The notes below the pieces were generated by a model, which saw nothing but the letters and a program-made list of their open reading frames with translations, searched no databases and was not told the origin of the DNA. Below are positions 53,805 to 62,705 of a stretch of 64,000 nt of DNA, piece by piece (within the stretch, counting starts at the first letter, position 1; each line of letters opens with the position of its first letter). The translations under genes and the position numbers were made by a program. The stretch is from JABMMZ01 sp964505065 (GTDB taxonomy: Bacteria > Bacteroidota > Bacteroidia > NS11-12g > UBA955). The DNA lies in NCBI GenBank assembly GCA_964505065.1, contig CAZDGF010000005.1, positions 1-64,000 of the forward strand. The letters run 5' to 3'.

Positions 53805-55308
53805 TCATTTCTTGAGGTTTTGGTAGGTTAAGCATTTTTAATATTGTGGGTGCTACATCGGCAAGTTTGCCAATAGTAGATATGGTTTTGCATTTTTCGC
53901 TAATAATAATACAAGGCACAAGATTTACGCTATGTGCTGTATTGGGTGTGCCATCTTGGTTTTTGGCTTCTTCGGCATTGCCATGGTCGGCAAGTATTAT
54001 CAGTTGATAGCCCACTTGTTTGGCTAATTCTACAATTTTTTGCAAGCAATTATCCACCGTTTCAGCAGCTTTTATAATGGCTTCCCATACGCCTGTATGC
54101 CCCACCATATCTGTATTTGCAAAATTTAAACAAATAAAATCTGGCGCATTGTTTTTTATGGTTTCCAATATTTTTTCTGTTAATGGTATTGCGCTCATTT
54201 CGGGCTGCAAATCGTATGTTGCCACTTTGGGCGAAGCCTCCATTATTCTGCTTTCTCCCTCAAAAGGCTCTTCTCTTCCTCCAGAAAAAAAGAAAGTAAC
54301 ATGCGGATATTTTTCTGTTTCGGCACTGCGCAATTGGGTAAGCCCCGCTTTGCTAATTACCTCGCCAAGAGTATTCTGGGTGTGTTGCGTTTCAAATAAT
54401 ACATTTACATTTTTATAAGTTTCGTCATACTCCGTCATAGTTGCATAATACAATGGCAAAGTTTGCATATTGTAATCTGCAAAATCTAGCTGCGTAAGTG
54501 CGGTGCTTATTTGCCGCCCTCTATCGGTTCTAAAATTAAAACACAATACTGCATCATTGGGCAATATTTTGGCTATTGGCTCATTATTTTCAAATATTAC
54601 AGCAGGATTTATAAATTCATCTGTTATATTTTCAGCATAATTTTTTTCTATTGCAGCTGGCGCATTTGTAAAACTTTCGCCTTGGTTATGCACTAAAAGA
54701 TTGTATGCCAAAGCTGTTCTTTCCCAGCGTTTGTCTCTATCCATAGCATAGTATCTGCCTATAATGGTGGCTATTTTAGCATTTGTGTTTTTTATTCTGT
54801 TTTCTAATTCTGCTATAAAATTAATGCCACTTTTTGGGTCGGTATCTCGCCCATCTGTAAAAGCATGTATAAATATTTTTTGAACCCCTTTTTGTGTAAA
54901 AATATCGCACAATGAAATTAAATGCTCCATACTGCTATGTACGCCACCATTGCTAACCAAGCCCATTAAATGCAATGGTTTGTTGTTTGAAATACAATAG
55001 TTGGCAACATTTAAAATACTTTGTTTTTGGGCAGCTTCGTTGGTGTTAAATTGCTTATTAATTAAAGCCAATTGTTGCCATACAACTCTGCCAGCTCCTA
55101 AGTTCATGTGTCCAACTTCGCTATTGCCCATTTGCCCCTCTGGTAGCCCTACTTCGTTGCCATAAGTTACCAATTTAGTAGTTGGATATTGGCTATACAA
55201 GCTATCTACAAAAGGAGTTTTAGCATGAAAAATAGCATCTGTAAAATCTTTTTTACCTATTCCCCAGCCATCTAAAATAATTAAAAATGCTTTTTGTTTT
55301 TGCATCAT
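53785..55308 (-). CDS. gpmI: 2,3-bisphosphoglycerate-independent phosphoglycerate mutase
   Basis: 507 residues. It interconverts 3- and 2-phosphoglycerate in glycolysis using Mn2+. AFLIILDGWGIG at the N-terminus, GQMGNSEVGHMNLGAGR with the catalytic Ser, HAFTDGRDTDPKSG, and LILADHGNAEE plus NTAHSVNLVP at the C-terminus give the metal ligands of the alkaline phosphatase-type fold. The first two codons are both ATG (55308, 55305). The promoter -7 box ends 4 nt upstream of the first, so the second is perhaps used, or the mRNA is leaderless. Confidence 0.97.
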   Translation of the reverse strand: MMQKQKAFLIILDGWGIGKKDFTDAIFHAKTPFVDSLYSQYPTTKLVTYGNEVGLPEGQMGNSEVGHMNLGAGRVVWQQLALINKQFNTNEAAQKQSILNVANYCISNNKPLHLMGLVSNGGVHSSMEHLISLCDIFTQKGVQKIFIHAFTDGRDTDPKSGINFIAELENRIKNTNAKIATIIGRYYAMDRDKRWERTALAYNLLVHNQGESFTNAPAAIEKNYAENITDEFINPAVIFENNEPIAKILPNDAVLCFNFRTDRGRQISTALTQLDFADYNMQTLPLYYATMTEYDETYKNVNVLFETQHTQNTLGEVISKAGLTQLRSAETEKYPHVTFFFSGGREEPFEGESRIMEASPKVATYDLQPEMSAIPLTEKILETIKNNAPDFICLNFANTDMVGHTGVWEAIIKAAETVDNCLQKIVELAKQVGYQLIILADHGNAEEAKNQDGTPNTAHSVNLVPCIIISEKCKTISTIGKLADVAPTILKMLNLPKPQEMNGNELF

Positions 55309-55312
55309 GGGG

Positions 55313-55343
55313 CAAAATTACGTTTAATGTTAGCGGTTTGCAA
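55313..55343 (-). promoter_or_regulatory. promoter of gpmI, adjacent to the start codon
   Basis: On the minus strand TTG (55341-55343), 20 nt, TAATTTTG (55313-55320). Transcription should start within a few nucleotides of the ATG. On the other strand, TTG at 55338-55340, 18 nt and TATTTTTG (55359-55366) form a promoter for mnmE, so the two units are back to back. Confidence 0.75.
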
Positions 55344-55363
55344 TTGGTATAATATGTTTATTT

Positions 55364-56785
55364 TTGCCCTCAGTGTTTATTCAACAATATAATACAACAG
55401 ATACAATTGCCGCTATAGCTTCAGCACAAGCGGTTTCGGCTATTGGCGTAATCCGAATTTCTGGGAATGAAGCTTTTGCTATTTGTAATAAAATTTTTAA
55501 AGGTAAAAATTTAACGCTACAGCCTTCGCATACCATTCATTATGGCTATATTGTTGATGAAAACAACAATGTTGTGGACGAGGTAATGGTTTCTATTTTT
55601 AAAGCACCTAAAAGTTTTACTACTGAAGATAGCGTAGAAATAAGTTGCCATGGCTCGCCTTTTATTTTAAGTAGTGTTTTACAATTATTGGTAAATGCTG
55701 GTGCAAGATTGGCTTTAGCGGGCGAATTCTCTATGCGAGCATTTATAAATGGAAGAATAGATTTAACCCAAGCAGAAGCCGTAGGCGATACCATTGCAGC
55801 GCAAAATGAAGCGCAACTTTCTATTGCCTTACAGCAAATGCGTGGCGGCTTGTTGAACGAAATTTCAGCATTAAGACAACAATTGTTAGATTTTGTTTCG
55901 TTAATTGAGCTTGAATTAGACTTTGGCGAAGAAGATGTAGAATTTGCAGATAGAACACAGTTTAATTTATTAATAGAAAAAATAATAGCCCATATTTCGC
56001 CAATTATCCAATCGTTTAAATATGGCAATGCCATAAAAAATGGTATTCCTGTAGCAATAATTGGCAGGCCAAATGCAGGAAAATCATCTTTGCTTAATTT
56101 ATTGTTGAACGAAGAAAGAGCAATAGTGTCTGAAATAGCAGGAACAACAAGAGATACCATTGAAGAGGTATTGAATATTAATGGCATTGCCTATCGATTT
56201 ATAGATACAGCAGGTATAAGAAATACGGAGGATACCATTGAAAAAATAGGCATTGCAAAAGCATTAAAGAAAGTAGAAGAAGCCCAAATAGTGGTTTATA
56301 TTTTCGATTGCTCTGCTACAAATTTTATTGAGGTGCAAGCCGATTTGAGCATGATAAAAGAAAAAAATGAAGAAGCAAAAATTTTAATTTTAGCCAATAA
56401 AACAGATTTAATTTCTAATGCAGAATTAATTACCATTATAAACCAATTAAAAACGCTAAACAATGATGCAATCTTACCTATTCAATTAACAGAAAATACG
56501 GTTTTAGAAATTGAAAAAATTAAAGAAACCTTAAACAATTTGTTTTCTAAAACAGACATTAAAAACAACGATACTGTAATTACCAATTTAAGGCATTATA
56601 CAGCACTTTCCGATGCAAAAATAGCTTTAGAGAATGTACAGCAACACATAGTTAATCAATCTACAAGCGATATTTTGGCTTTAGAAGTTAAAAAAGCATT
56701 GCACGCACTTGGCGAAATTTCGGGCGAAATACACAACGATGAGGTGTTGGGCAATATTTTTGGTAAGTTTTGTATCGGAAAGTAA
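55364..56785 (+). CDS. mnmE: tRNA modification GTPase MnmE
   Basis: 473 residues at most. With MnmG it makes 5-carboxymethylaminomethyl uridine at the wobble base. An N-terminal folate-binding domain (DTIAAIASAQAVSAIGVIRISG), a central helical domain, a G domain with GRPNAGKSSLLN, DTAGI and NKTD, and the conserved final Cys motif FCIGK are all present. Start is uncertain: TTG at 55364 lies inside the -7 box TATTTTTG, so GTG at 55373 is likely, giving 470 residues. The last codons form the attachment site of the integrated element that follows. Confidence 0.96.
   Translation: MPSVFIQQYNTTDTIAAIASAQAVSAIGVIRISGNEAFAICNKIFKGKNLTLQPSHTIHYGYIVDENNNVVDEVMVSIFKAPKSFTTEDSVEISCHGSPFILSSVLQLLVNAGARLALAGEFSMRAFINGRIDLTQAEAVGDTIAAQNEAQLSIALQQMRGGLLNEISALRQQLLDFVSLIELELDFGEEDVEFADRTQFNLLIEKIIAHISPIIQSFKYGNAIKNGIPVAIIGRPNAGKSSLLNLLLNEERAIVSEIAGTTRDTIEEVLNINGIAYRFIDTAGIRNTEDTIEKIGIAKALKKVEEAQIVVYIFDCSATNFIEVQADLSMIKEKNEEAKILILANKTDLISNAELITIINQLKTLNNDAILPIQLTENTVLEIEKIKETLNNLFSKTDIKNNDTVITNLRHYTALSDAKIALENVQQHIVNQSTSDILALEVKKALHALGEISGEIHNDEVLGNIFGKFCIGK
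56771..56785 (+). other. left attachment site (attL) within mnmE
   Basis: TGTATCGGAAAGTAA encodes the conserved C-terminal CIGK and stop of MnmE. The identical 15 bp recur at 63985-63999. Integration therefore left the mnmE reading frame unchanged. Confidence 0.85.
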
Positions 56786-56829
56786 CCACCACAAAACAAC
56801 TAAACATCAAACCAATAAGAAACTTATAC

Positions 56830-56856
56830 AAAGCCCTCTAATACAGGGCTTTTTTA
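56830..56856 (+). terminator. terminator after mnmE, on the element side
   Basis: AAAGCCCT and AGGGCTTT pair around a short loop and are followed by a T-run. It lies to the right of the attachment site, so it belongs to the element and now ends the mnmE transcript. Confidence 0.85.
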
Positions 56857-56910
56857 ATGCTTACAAATATAGGTTTCTTTTGTGTTAATAGTTGTTTGTT
56901 TATGGAATAT

Positions 56911-56960
56911 TTGTACCTTTGCTGTACCTTACTATGGGTTGAAAGGCAAATTTGTACCTC
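56911..56960 (+). promoter_or_regulatory. left-end repeats, probable integrase arm-type sites
   Basis: TTGTACCTT at 56911-56919, CTGTACCTT at 56922-56930 and TTGTACCTC at 56952-56960 are direct repeats near the left end. The same motif occurs twice near the right end (63903-63923). A 12-bp match TTAAACACTTAA is also shared by both ends (56994-57005 and 63956-63967). The stretch 56786-57022 holds these sites and the terminator and no gene. Confidence 0.6.
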
Positions 56961-57022
56961 AACCCATTTTTTAGGTTTACAAACTTGACACTTTTAAACA
57001 CTTAAATACAGTATAGTACAAA

Positions 57023-57586
57023 ATGAGTTCAAATATTAAGATACAACGTATTTGCCAGCATTGCGGCAATGAGTTCACAGCACGAACCACCACCACGCTT
57101 TACTGTTCACACCGTTGCAATAGTGCAGCATACAAAGCCAAACAAAGGGCTGGTAAGGTTGAGCAAAGCAATAAGGAAACCCAGCGTATAAAAAGCCAGC
57201 CTATTGAGGAACTAAAGGCAAAGGAATTTTTAAGCGTTACACAGGTTTCAAAATTAATCGGCTGTTCCCGACAAAATGTTTACAACCTTATCAATACTGG
57301 TAAGCTGAAAGCGACAAACATTTTATTAAAGAAAACTATTGTAAAGCGTTCAGACCTTGACAAACTATTTAAAGAGCCAACCAACCGAACACCTCAACCC
57401 GAAAAGCAACCCGAACAAATGCAGTTTGATATTTCCGACTGTTACAACCTTACAGAAATACAAAGTAAATACGGTATTTCAGAAACAGCCTTACAAAACC
57501 TTATTAAACGAAACAGCATACCCAAAATAAAAAAGGGCTGGTTTGCATACGTTCCGAAAACGGTAATTGATAAACTATTGAGTTAA
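57023..57586 (+). CDS. zinc-finger plus double helix-turn-helix DNA-binding protein
   Basis: 187 residues. N-terminal CQHCGNEF with CSHRCNSAAY is a treble-clef-like zinc finger, followed by a basic linker. Then FLSVTQVSKLIGCSRQNVYNLINTGKLKAT and KRSDLDKLF form an excisionase/MerR-type winged helix, and a second similar unit (YNLTEIQSKYGISETALQNLIKR) ends the protein. It lies 20 nt before the integrase and may be the recombination directionality factor or a regulator of the element. It is unusual to have two such HTH units behind a zinc finger. Confidence 0.8.
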   Translation: MSSNIKIQRICQHCGNEFTARTTTTLYCSHRCNSAAYKAKQRAGKVEQSNKETQRIKSQPIEELKAKEFLSVTQVSKLIGCSRQNVYNLINTGKLKATNILLKKTIVKRSDLDKLFKEPTNRTPQPEKQPEQMQFDISDCYNLTEIQSKYGISETALQNLIKRNSIPKIKKGWFAYVPKTVIDKLLS

Positions 57587-57606
57587 ACACTAAAGCATAA
57601 AAGACA

Positions 57607-58749
57607 ATGGCAATAAAAGTAAAATTAAGAGAAAAGAAAATTACAGGGAACAGGCAAAGTTTGTATTTAGATTTTTACCCAGCTATACCACACCCCGAAA
57701 CAGGCGAACCAACCCGAAGGGAATTTTTAGGGCTGTACCTTTTTGATAAGGCAAAGAACCCTATTGATAAGCAAGGCAACAAAGAAACTTTACAGCTTGC
57801 CGAACAGATAAGGCAGAAACGTGAAAACTATTTAAACAAGCCCGAAATTTACACAGGGTACGAAAAGGAACAACTAAAAATTAAAGAGCAGGGCGAACAG
57901 AATTTTGTTACCTACTTTAAAAGCCTTGCTGACAAACGCAAAGCCAGCAACCACGATAACTGGGTTTCAGCTTACAATTACCTTGAAACATTTACAAAGG
58001 GAAATTTGAAGTTTGCCGACCTCAACGAAAAGTTTTGTAATGAGTTCAAAGAGCATTTACTCACTACCAAAAGCAATAAGAGCAACAAAGTAACCCTTGC
58101 CCAAAATTCAGCCGTTTCCTATTTCAATAAACTGAAAGCAACTTTAAAGCAAGCCTATAAAGACGGGTATTTACCAAGCGACCTAAACGGCAAAATACAA
58201 CCAGTTAAACAGGCAGAAACACAAAGAAACTTTTTAACCATTGAGGAACTGAATAGCCTTGTAAAAACAGAATGTAATAACCCTTTATTGAAACGTGCAG
58301 CCCTATTTTCAGCCCTCACAGGGTTGAGGTTTTCAGATATTAAAAACCTTGTTTGGGGCGAACTGGAATACATTGAGGGCAACGGTTATTTTATTCAGTT
58401 CAAACAACAAAAAACTAAAGGGGTTGAAATGATGCCTATTTCTGAACAGGCTTACAGCTTGCTGGGTGAATGTAAAGAACCCACCGACAACGTATTTGAG
58501 GGGCTTACCTATTCTGCATACGAAAACAAACACCTGTACCAATGGATTGGAGCAGCAGGAATAACAAAGGATATAACCTTTCATTGTTTCAGGCACACGT
58601 TTGCCACCTTGCAACTATCAAAGGGAACAGATATTTACACCGTTTCAAAAATGCTGGGACACCGTGAACTTAAAACTACACAGATTTACGCAAAGATTAT
58701 AGACAAAACCAAACGTGATGCAGCCGACAAAATTAAATTAGAAATGTAA
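57607..58749 (+). CDS. tyrosine recombinase (integrase) of the element
   Basis: 380 residues. An N-terminal arm-binding domain (LREKKITGNRQSLYLDFYP), a SAM-like core-binding domain (QNFVTYFKSLADKRKASNH) and a catalytic domain with Arg in SALTGLRFSDI, Lys in KQQKTKG, HCFRHTFA (His-x-x-Arg), LGHRELKTTQIYA (His and nucleophilic Tyr) follow. All catalytic residues are present, so it looks active. By its neighbourhood it should recombine the TGTATCGGAAAGTAA site at the end of mnmE. The gene is followed after 19 nt by an unknown gene. Confidence 0.95.
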   Translation: MAIKVKLREKKITGNRQSLYLDFYPAIPHPETGEPTRREFLGLYLFDKAKNPIDKQGNKETLQLAEQIRQKRENYLNKPEIYTGYEKEQLKIKEQGEQNFVTYFKSLADKRKASNHDNWVSAYNYLETFTKGNLKFADLNEKFCNEFKEHLLTTKSNKSNKVTLAQNSAVSYFNKLKATLKQAYKDGYLPSDLNGKIQPVKQAETQRNFLTIEELNSLVKTECNNPLLKRAALFSALTGLRFSDIKNLVWGELEYIEGNGYFIQFKQQKTKGVEMMPISEQAYSLLGECKEPTDNVFEGLTYSAYENKHLYQWIGAAGITKDITFHCFRHTFATLQLSKGTDIYTVSKMLGHRELKTTQIYAKIIDKTKRDAADKIKLEM

Positions 58750-58768
58750 CTAACATAAAAAATTACAA

Positions 58769-59671
58769 ATGAATAATACAAAAGGCTGGTACAATATTGT
58801 ACAAAAAATAAATACAGAACTTGAAAATCGAACAAAAAGCGACAATCCCCACCCGATGGACTTGCTTTTAAAAGAGCAGACAAATATAGTTATTCAACTT
58901 TTTAATGAATGTGAGTTTGTAGGTTTTTCAAAAACCGACCCCAAAGCTGAAACCATTGTTGAAAATGTTTTAAAATGCGTTCAAAATTCACTAGCTAATA
59001 AAATTAGCGATGTACCCGACAAACCTTTTTTTAATTTGTATTTAGTTTTACTTTTTTTGGAAAAGGTTTTGCAGATTATTAAAAATGAATACGAAAGCAA
59101 CCTAAATATAAGTATAGAATACCTTGAAAATATCATTTATCAAAGTAATGACTATGAAAATTTAGTTGAGGCTTCTCGAAGCATAGGTCGAAACATTATA
59201 AATAATAAACAACACCCCGATTTTGGAATATTAAAAAAACACATTGCGGAACAACTTGAATACATTGAACGAAATAACAAAACAGTAAAAGCCTTACCGC
59301 CTCAACAAACGAAAACGGACAAACTTAAAGCTGAACTGGGTAAATACGGTTTCTTTGAATTACTAAAGGTTAAGCAACTTTCAGAGCCAAACAAACAAAG
59401 CCTTGTTGAAATGATAAGTACAAACGGGTTGCCTTACAGCATTGCAATGTTTGAATATTTAGGCTTTTTAAAGCACATAGAAAACGAACACTTTAAAACA
59501 AAATACAAGCTGAATAAAGAGGTTGCAAAATGGTTTAATTCAGATAAAGAAGGAAGGGCAGTTAAGGGCAATATTTCAAGCCTTTCAGAATACAGTAAAG
59601 AGGATAAAAGCAAATACACGGCACATACCCATAAAGAAACTGTAAAAACCGATTATCAAAAATTGAAATAG
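58769..59671 (+). CDS. element protein of unknown function
   Basis: 300 residues, mostly helical: an N-terminal half (WYNIVQKINTELENRTKSDNPHPMDLL, then a block of helices) and a C-terminal half with a winged-helix-like part (KLKAELGKYGFFELLKVKQLSE, SNGLPYSIAMFEYLGFLKHIE, LNKEVAKWF) and a basic tail (RAVKGNISSLSEYSKEDKSKYTAHTHKE). No signal peptide or membrane segment. I do not recognise a family. It follows the integrase directly, so a role in control of excision or replication is possible. Confidence 0.7.
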   Translation: MNNTKGWYNIVQKINTELENRTKSDNPHPMDLLLKEQTNIVIQLFNECEFVGFSKTDPKAETIVENVLKCVQNSLANKISDVPDKPFFNLYLVLLFLEKVLQIIKNEYESNLNISIEYLENIIYQSNDYENLVEASRSIGRNIINNKQHPDFGILKKHIAEQLEYIERNNKTVKALPPQQTKTDKLKAELGKYGFFELLKVKQLSEPNKQSLVEMISTNGLPYSIAMFEYLGFLKHIENEHFKTKYKLNKEVAKWFNSDKEGRAVKGNISSLSEYSKEDKSKYTAHTHKETVKTDYQKLK

Positions 59672-59717
59672 GGAGTACCCCCCTATTGTTGCCCCCAAAA
59701 GCCCCCTATACTATTGC

Positions 59718-59740
59718 ACTATCAAATATAAAAAGATAGT
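59718..59740. promoter_or_regulatory. inverted repeat before the excisionase-like gene
   Basis: ACTATC and GATAGT face each other around an 11-base AT-rich centre, 3 nt before the start of the HTH gene at 59744. It could be an operator or a translation-blocking hairpin. The sequence upstream has several runs of C (59684-59706). Confidence 0.4.
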
Positions 59741-59743
59741 CAA

Positions 59744-60097
59744 ATGGAAAATTTAACAGAGGGTTTAACCCTTGAAACATTACCGAAAGCCTTTACACAA
59801 CTTACCAATGAAGTAAGCGAAATAAAAAGGCTGTTACTTGAAAAGAGTAACGAACAACCAACCGAAACCGACCGTTGGTTTGACCTCAACGAACTTTGTA
59901 TTTACCACCCCGACAAACCCAGTAAACCCACAGTTTACGGCTGGGTGAATGTTGGTACTATTCCTGTACACAAAGGCGGTAAAAAGTTGAGGTTTCTAAA
60001 ATCGGAAATTGATAACTGGTTAAGGCAAGGCAGAAAAAAGACGTTGGCAGAAACAGCCAGCGAAGCCGAACAATACTTAAAAAACAAAAAAGGGTAA
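59744..60097 (+). CDS. excisionase-family helix-turn-helix protein
   Basis: 117 residues. A short helical lead (LPKAFTQLTNEVSEIKRLLLEKS) is followed by the excisionase/AlpA-like winged helix: WFDLNELCIYHPDKPSKPTVYGWVNVGTIPVHKGGKKLRFLKSEIDNWL. Such proteins direct excision or activate early genes of integrated elements. A coiled-coil lead makes dimerisation likely. It precedes a small ORF and the RepA-like ATPase with short gaps, so it heads the replication part of the element. Confidence 0.88.
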   Translation: MENLTEGLTLETLPKAFTQLTNEVSEIKRLLLEKSNEQPTETDRWFDLNELCIYHPDKPSKPTVYGWVNVGTIPVHKGGKKLRFLKSEIDNWLRQGRKKTLAETASEAEQYLKNKKG

Positions 60098-60101
60098 AAC
60101 T

Positions 60102-60305
60102 ATGCAGCAACATAATAAACCCCTTTTTGAAAATCTTAATTCTAACAATGGCAAATTTAACGATTTATTTTCATTGTTAAATAACATCAAAACCTTTTCT
60201 GTAATATCTAAAAATAACATTTACAGACTTGCAGAAGCGTATCAAATTGAAGTTGATAGTTTAGCTTTTTTAATATCAATTTATGGAGGGGAGGTAAACT
60301 ACTAA
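60102..60305 (+). CDS. 67-residue element protein, translationally coupled to the ATPase
   Basis: 67 residues with a possible helix-turn-helix feel (FSVISKNNIYRLAEAYQIEVDSLAFLISIYGG). It begins 4 nt after the excisionase gene, and its TAA shares an A with the ATG of the next gene (TAATG), a standard sign of coupling. No family recognised; the position suggests a regulator or accessory of the ATPase. Confidence 0.65.
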   Translation: MQQHNKPLFENLNSNNGKFNDLFSLLNNIKTFSVISKNNIYRLAEAYQIEVDSLAFLISIYGGEVNY

Positions 60306-61360
60306 TGTATAATTTTGAATTTGACAAATACGGTATAGGGGTTGAGGATATTAAAACCGAAGCTGAACAACTTTTAAAGCAAGGCAATGAAGCCAAAGAA
60401 AGCAAAGGACTGTTCACCGTGAAAACAGCCAGCCGTTGGATTGAACAGGCGAAAACCCGTCCCATTCCGCAAATGCTTTTTGGTGAATTTTGGTTTGAGG
60501 GTGAACTATGTATTTTGTTTGCCGACACTAATTTAGGGAAGTCAATTTTAGCCGTGCAAATAGGTAACAGTATAAGCAAGGGCGAACAAATACGGGGCTT
60601 TAAATTGGAAACACCAAAGCAGCCGATTTTGTATTTTGATTTTGAGTTAAGCGACAAACAATTTGAAAACCGTTATTCAATAAAATTTGAACAGCATTAC
60701 AACTTTGATAATAACTTTATACGGGTTGAAATAAACCCCGATGCCTTCGCACCCGATAATATTTCAAATGAGGATTACCTCAACCATTCATTGGAACGAA
60801 GTATTATCGAAACAGGGGCAAAGGTTTTAATCATTGATAACCTTACTTACCTCAAAAATGAAACTGAAAAGGCTAAAGATGCTTTGCCCTTAATGAAACA
60901 TTTGAAAGCATTAAAAAACAAATACGGGCTTTCTATTTTAGCACTTGCACACACACCAAAAAGGGACTTATCAAAACCAATTACCCGAAATGATTTACAA
61001 GGCAGTAAGATGCTAATAAACTTTTGTGATAGTTCCTTTTCAATAGGTGAAAGCCACAGCGACAAAAATTTACGCTACCTGAAACAGATTAAGCAACGAA
61101 ACACCGAACAAATTTACGATGCTGAAAATGTTTGTGTTTGTCAAATTGATAAGCCCCTCAATTTCCTATTGTTTGAGTTTGTGAATTTCGGTAAGGAATG
61201 GGAACACCTGAAACAGCAAACTGAAAAGGACAAAGAAAACCTGAACGAAAAAGTAAGCGAACTAAAGCAGCAAGGGCGAAGCCTTCGGGAAATAGGGGCT
61301 GAACTGGGTATTTCTCACATGAAAGTAAGTAGAATTTTAAAAGACTGTAACATACTGTAA
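60305..61360 (+). CDS. RepA-like AAA family ATPase with C-terminal helix-turn-helix
   Basis: 351 residues. It has a RecA-like core: a variant Walker A FADTNLGKSILAVQIG, ILYFDFELSDKQFENRY, Walker B VLIIDNLTYL, and the sensor region LSILALAHTPKR. It belongs to the AAA_25/RepA-type ATPases that act as replication helicases in plasmids and mobilizable elements. The first glycine of Walker A is replaced by Ala, as often happens in this group. Its last about 35 residues (KQQGRSLREIGAELGISHMKVSRILKDC) form an HTH. The gene ends inside a six-copy TGTAACA/TGTTACA array. Confidence 0.85.
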   Translation: MYNFEFDKYGIGVEDIKTEAEQLLKQGNEAKESKGLFTVKTASRWIEQAKTRPIPQMLFGEFWFEGELCILFADTNLGKSILAVQIGNSISKGEQIRGFKLETPKQPILYFDFELSDKQFENRYSIKFEQHYNFDNNFIRVEINPDAFAPDNISNEDYLNHSLERSIIETGAKVLIIDNLTYLKNETEKAKDALPLMKHLKALKNKYGLSILALAHTPKRDLSKPITRNDLQGSKMLINFCDSSFSIGESHSDKNLRYLKQIKQRNTEQIYDAENVCVCQIDKPLNFLLFEFVNFGKEWEHLKQQTEKDKENLNEKVSELKQQGRSLREIGAELGISHMKVSRILKDCNIL

Positions 61361-61399
61361 CAACTGTAACACCCTGTTACAAGTGTTACACCTGTTACA
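61345..61399. promoter_or_regulatory. symmetrical six-copy array, candidate origin or operator
   Basis: Three copies of CTGTAACA (61345, 61355, 61364) are followed by three of C/G-TGTTACA (61374, 61383, 61392), spaced 9-10 bp. Each half is the reverse complement of the other, so the array is a set of iterons of opposite orientation. It spans the ATPase stop codon and the upstream part of the next gene. Spacing close to one helical turn suits binding of one protein on a single face of the DNA. Confidence 0.65.
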
Positions 61400-61414
61400 C
61401 AAAAGAGGTAAACA

Positions 61415-62695
61415 ATGAGTGAACACAAATACATATTAGAACCATACAAGGGAATGAATACCCGTTACCATTGCCCCAGTTGCCAACAAAGGGATAAAAC
61501 CTTTTCACTTTACATTGATACGGAAACAGGCGAACACATACACCCCACAGTTGGCAGGTGCAACCGTGAGAGTAATTGCGGTTATCATTACACACCTAAA
61601 CAATTTTTTATTGATAATGGAGTTTTTAAAAGTTTCTGGACAGATACGCACGCACGCACGAAAAATTCAGTTTGCATGATGAGTAGTAAGCCTGTTTCCT
61701 ATATTCCAATTTTAGTATTTAAAGCCAGTCTAAAAGAATATGAAACAAACCACTTTGTACAGTTCCTTATTAACCTATTCGGTGTTGATGTTGCCAGCCA
61801 ACTGGTAAGCCGTTATTTTATTGCCACCTCAAAATATTGGAACGGTTCAACTGTATTTTGGCAAATAGATGCAAAGGGCAAAGTAAGAACGGGTAAAATA
61901 ATTCTTTACAGCCCCACCACAGGCAAAAGAGTAAAGAACCTTGAACTACCTGTTTACTGGGTGCACAAAGCCCTTAAACAGCCCGAATTTGAATTAAGGC
62001 AATGTTTGTTTGGGGAACACTTACTAATTGATAAAACAAAACCCGTTGCCATAGTTGAAAGCGAAAAAACGGCTATAATTGCCAGCGTTTATTTGCCCCA
62101 GTTTATTTGGGTTGCCGTTGGCAGCCTTACCAACCTGAACGCTGAAAAGTGCAGTATATTAAAGGGGCGAACTGTTACACTATTTCCCGACCTCAACGGG
62201 TTTGATAAATGGAGCAGCAAGGCAAAGGAACTTTCACACCTTGCAATATTTACCGTTTCCGATTTATTAGAACGTAAAGCCACCGAAGCAGAAAAGAAAC
62301 AAGGGTTTGACCTTGCCGACTATTTAATAAAATACGATTACAAAGCCTTTGCTATACCTGAACCCGAAGCCACCGACCCCCCAGCCGTTCAAACATTGGT
62401 TGAGGTGAAACCATTTGAGCAACCCGAACCCGTTTACTATTTTAGCAAGCCCGAACAACCAAAAACTGAAAGCTGGGAACAGGATATTACTGAACTTGAA
62501 AACTACTTTACAAATATTACACTACCAACCCAGCCCATAAAGCTGAACAAGTGCAGCACAATAATAAACTGTTCCCTATTCATTGAAAGCCACTTTGCAA
62601 CCGTGAAAGCGAACAACGGCAAACGAATCTTTTTACCATACCTCAACCGTTTACAAGAATTGAAAGGTATATTTCAAAGTTCCTTAATTATTTAG
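61415..62695 (+). CDS. DUF6371-type zinc-ribbon/TOPRIM protein, primase-like
   Basis: 426 residues. EPYKGMNTRYHCPSCQQRDKTFSLYIDTETGEHIHPTVGRC and NRESNCGYHYTPKQFF give a four-Cys zinc ribbon typical of DUF6371 proteins. A TOPRIM-like region follows: VAIVESEKTAIIAS, AVGSLTNLN, RTVTLFPDLNGFDKW. The C-terminal part (about residues 320-426) is acidic and unrecognised. With the ATPase it probably makes up a replication module, possibly with priming activity. Start at 61415 follows GAGG about 8 nt upstream. Confidence 0.8.
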   Translation: MSEHKYILEPYKGMNTRYHCPSCQQRDKTFSLYIDTETGEHIHPTVGRCNRESNCGYHYTPKQFFIDNGVFKSFWTDTHARTKNSVCMMSSKPVSYIPILVFKASLKEYETNHFVQFLINLFGVDVASQLVSRYFIATSKYWNGSTVFWQIDAKGKVRTGKIILYSPTTGKRVKNLELPVYWVHKALKQPEFELRQCLFGEHLLIDKTKPVAIVESEKTAIIASVYLPQFIWVAVGSLTNLNAEKCSILKGRTVTLFPDLNGFDKWSSKAKELSHLAIFTVSDLLERKATEAEKKQGFDLADYLIKYDYKAFAIPEPEATDPPAVQTLVEVKPFEQPEPVYYFSKPEQPKTESWEQDITELENYFTNITLPTQPIKLNKCSTIINCSLFIESHFATVKANNGKRIFLPYLNRLQELKGIFQSSLII

Positions 62696-62705
62696 GTTAT
62701 TCTCT

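Noticed and set aside
55546..56187. Minus-strand ORF of 213 codons inside mnmE
   Set aside because: Opposite to well-conserved MnmE domains; the serine-rich composition is typical of an antisense shadow.
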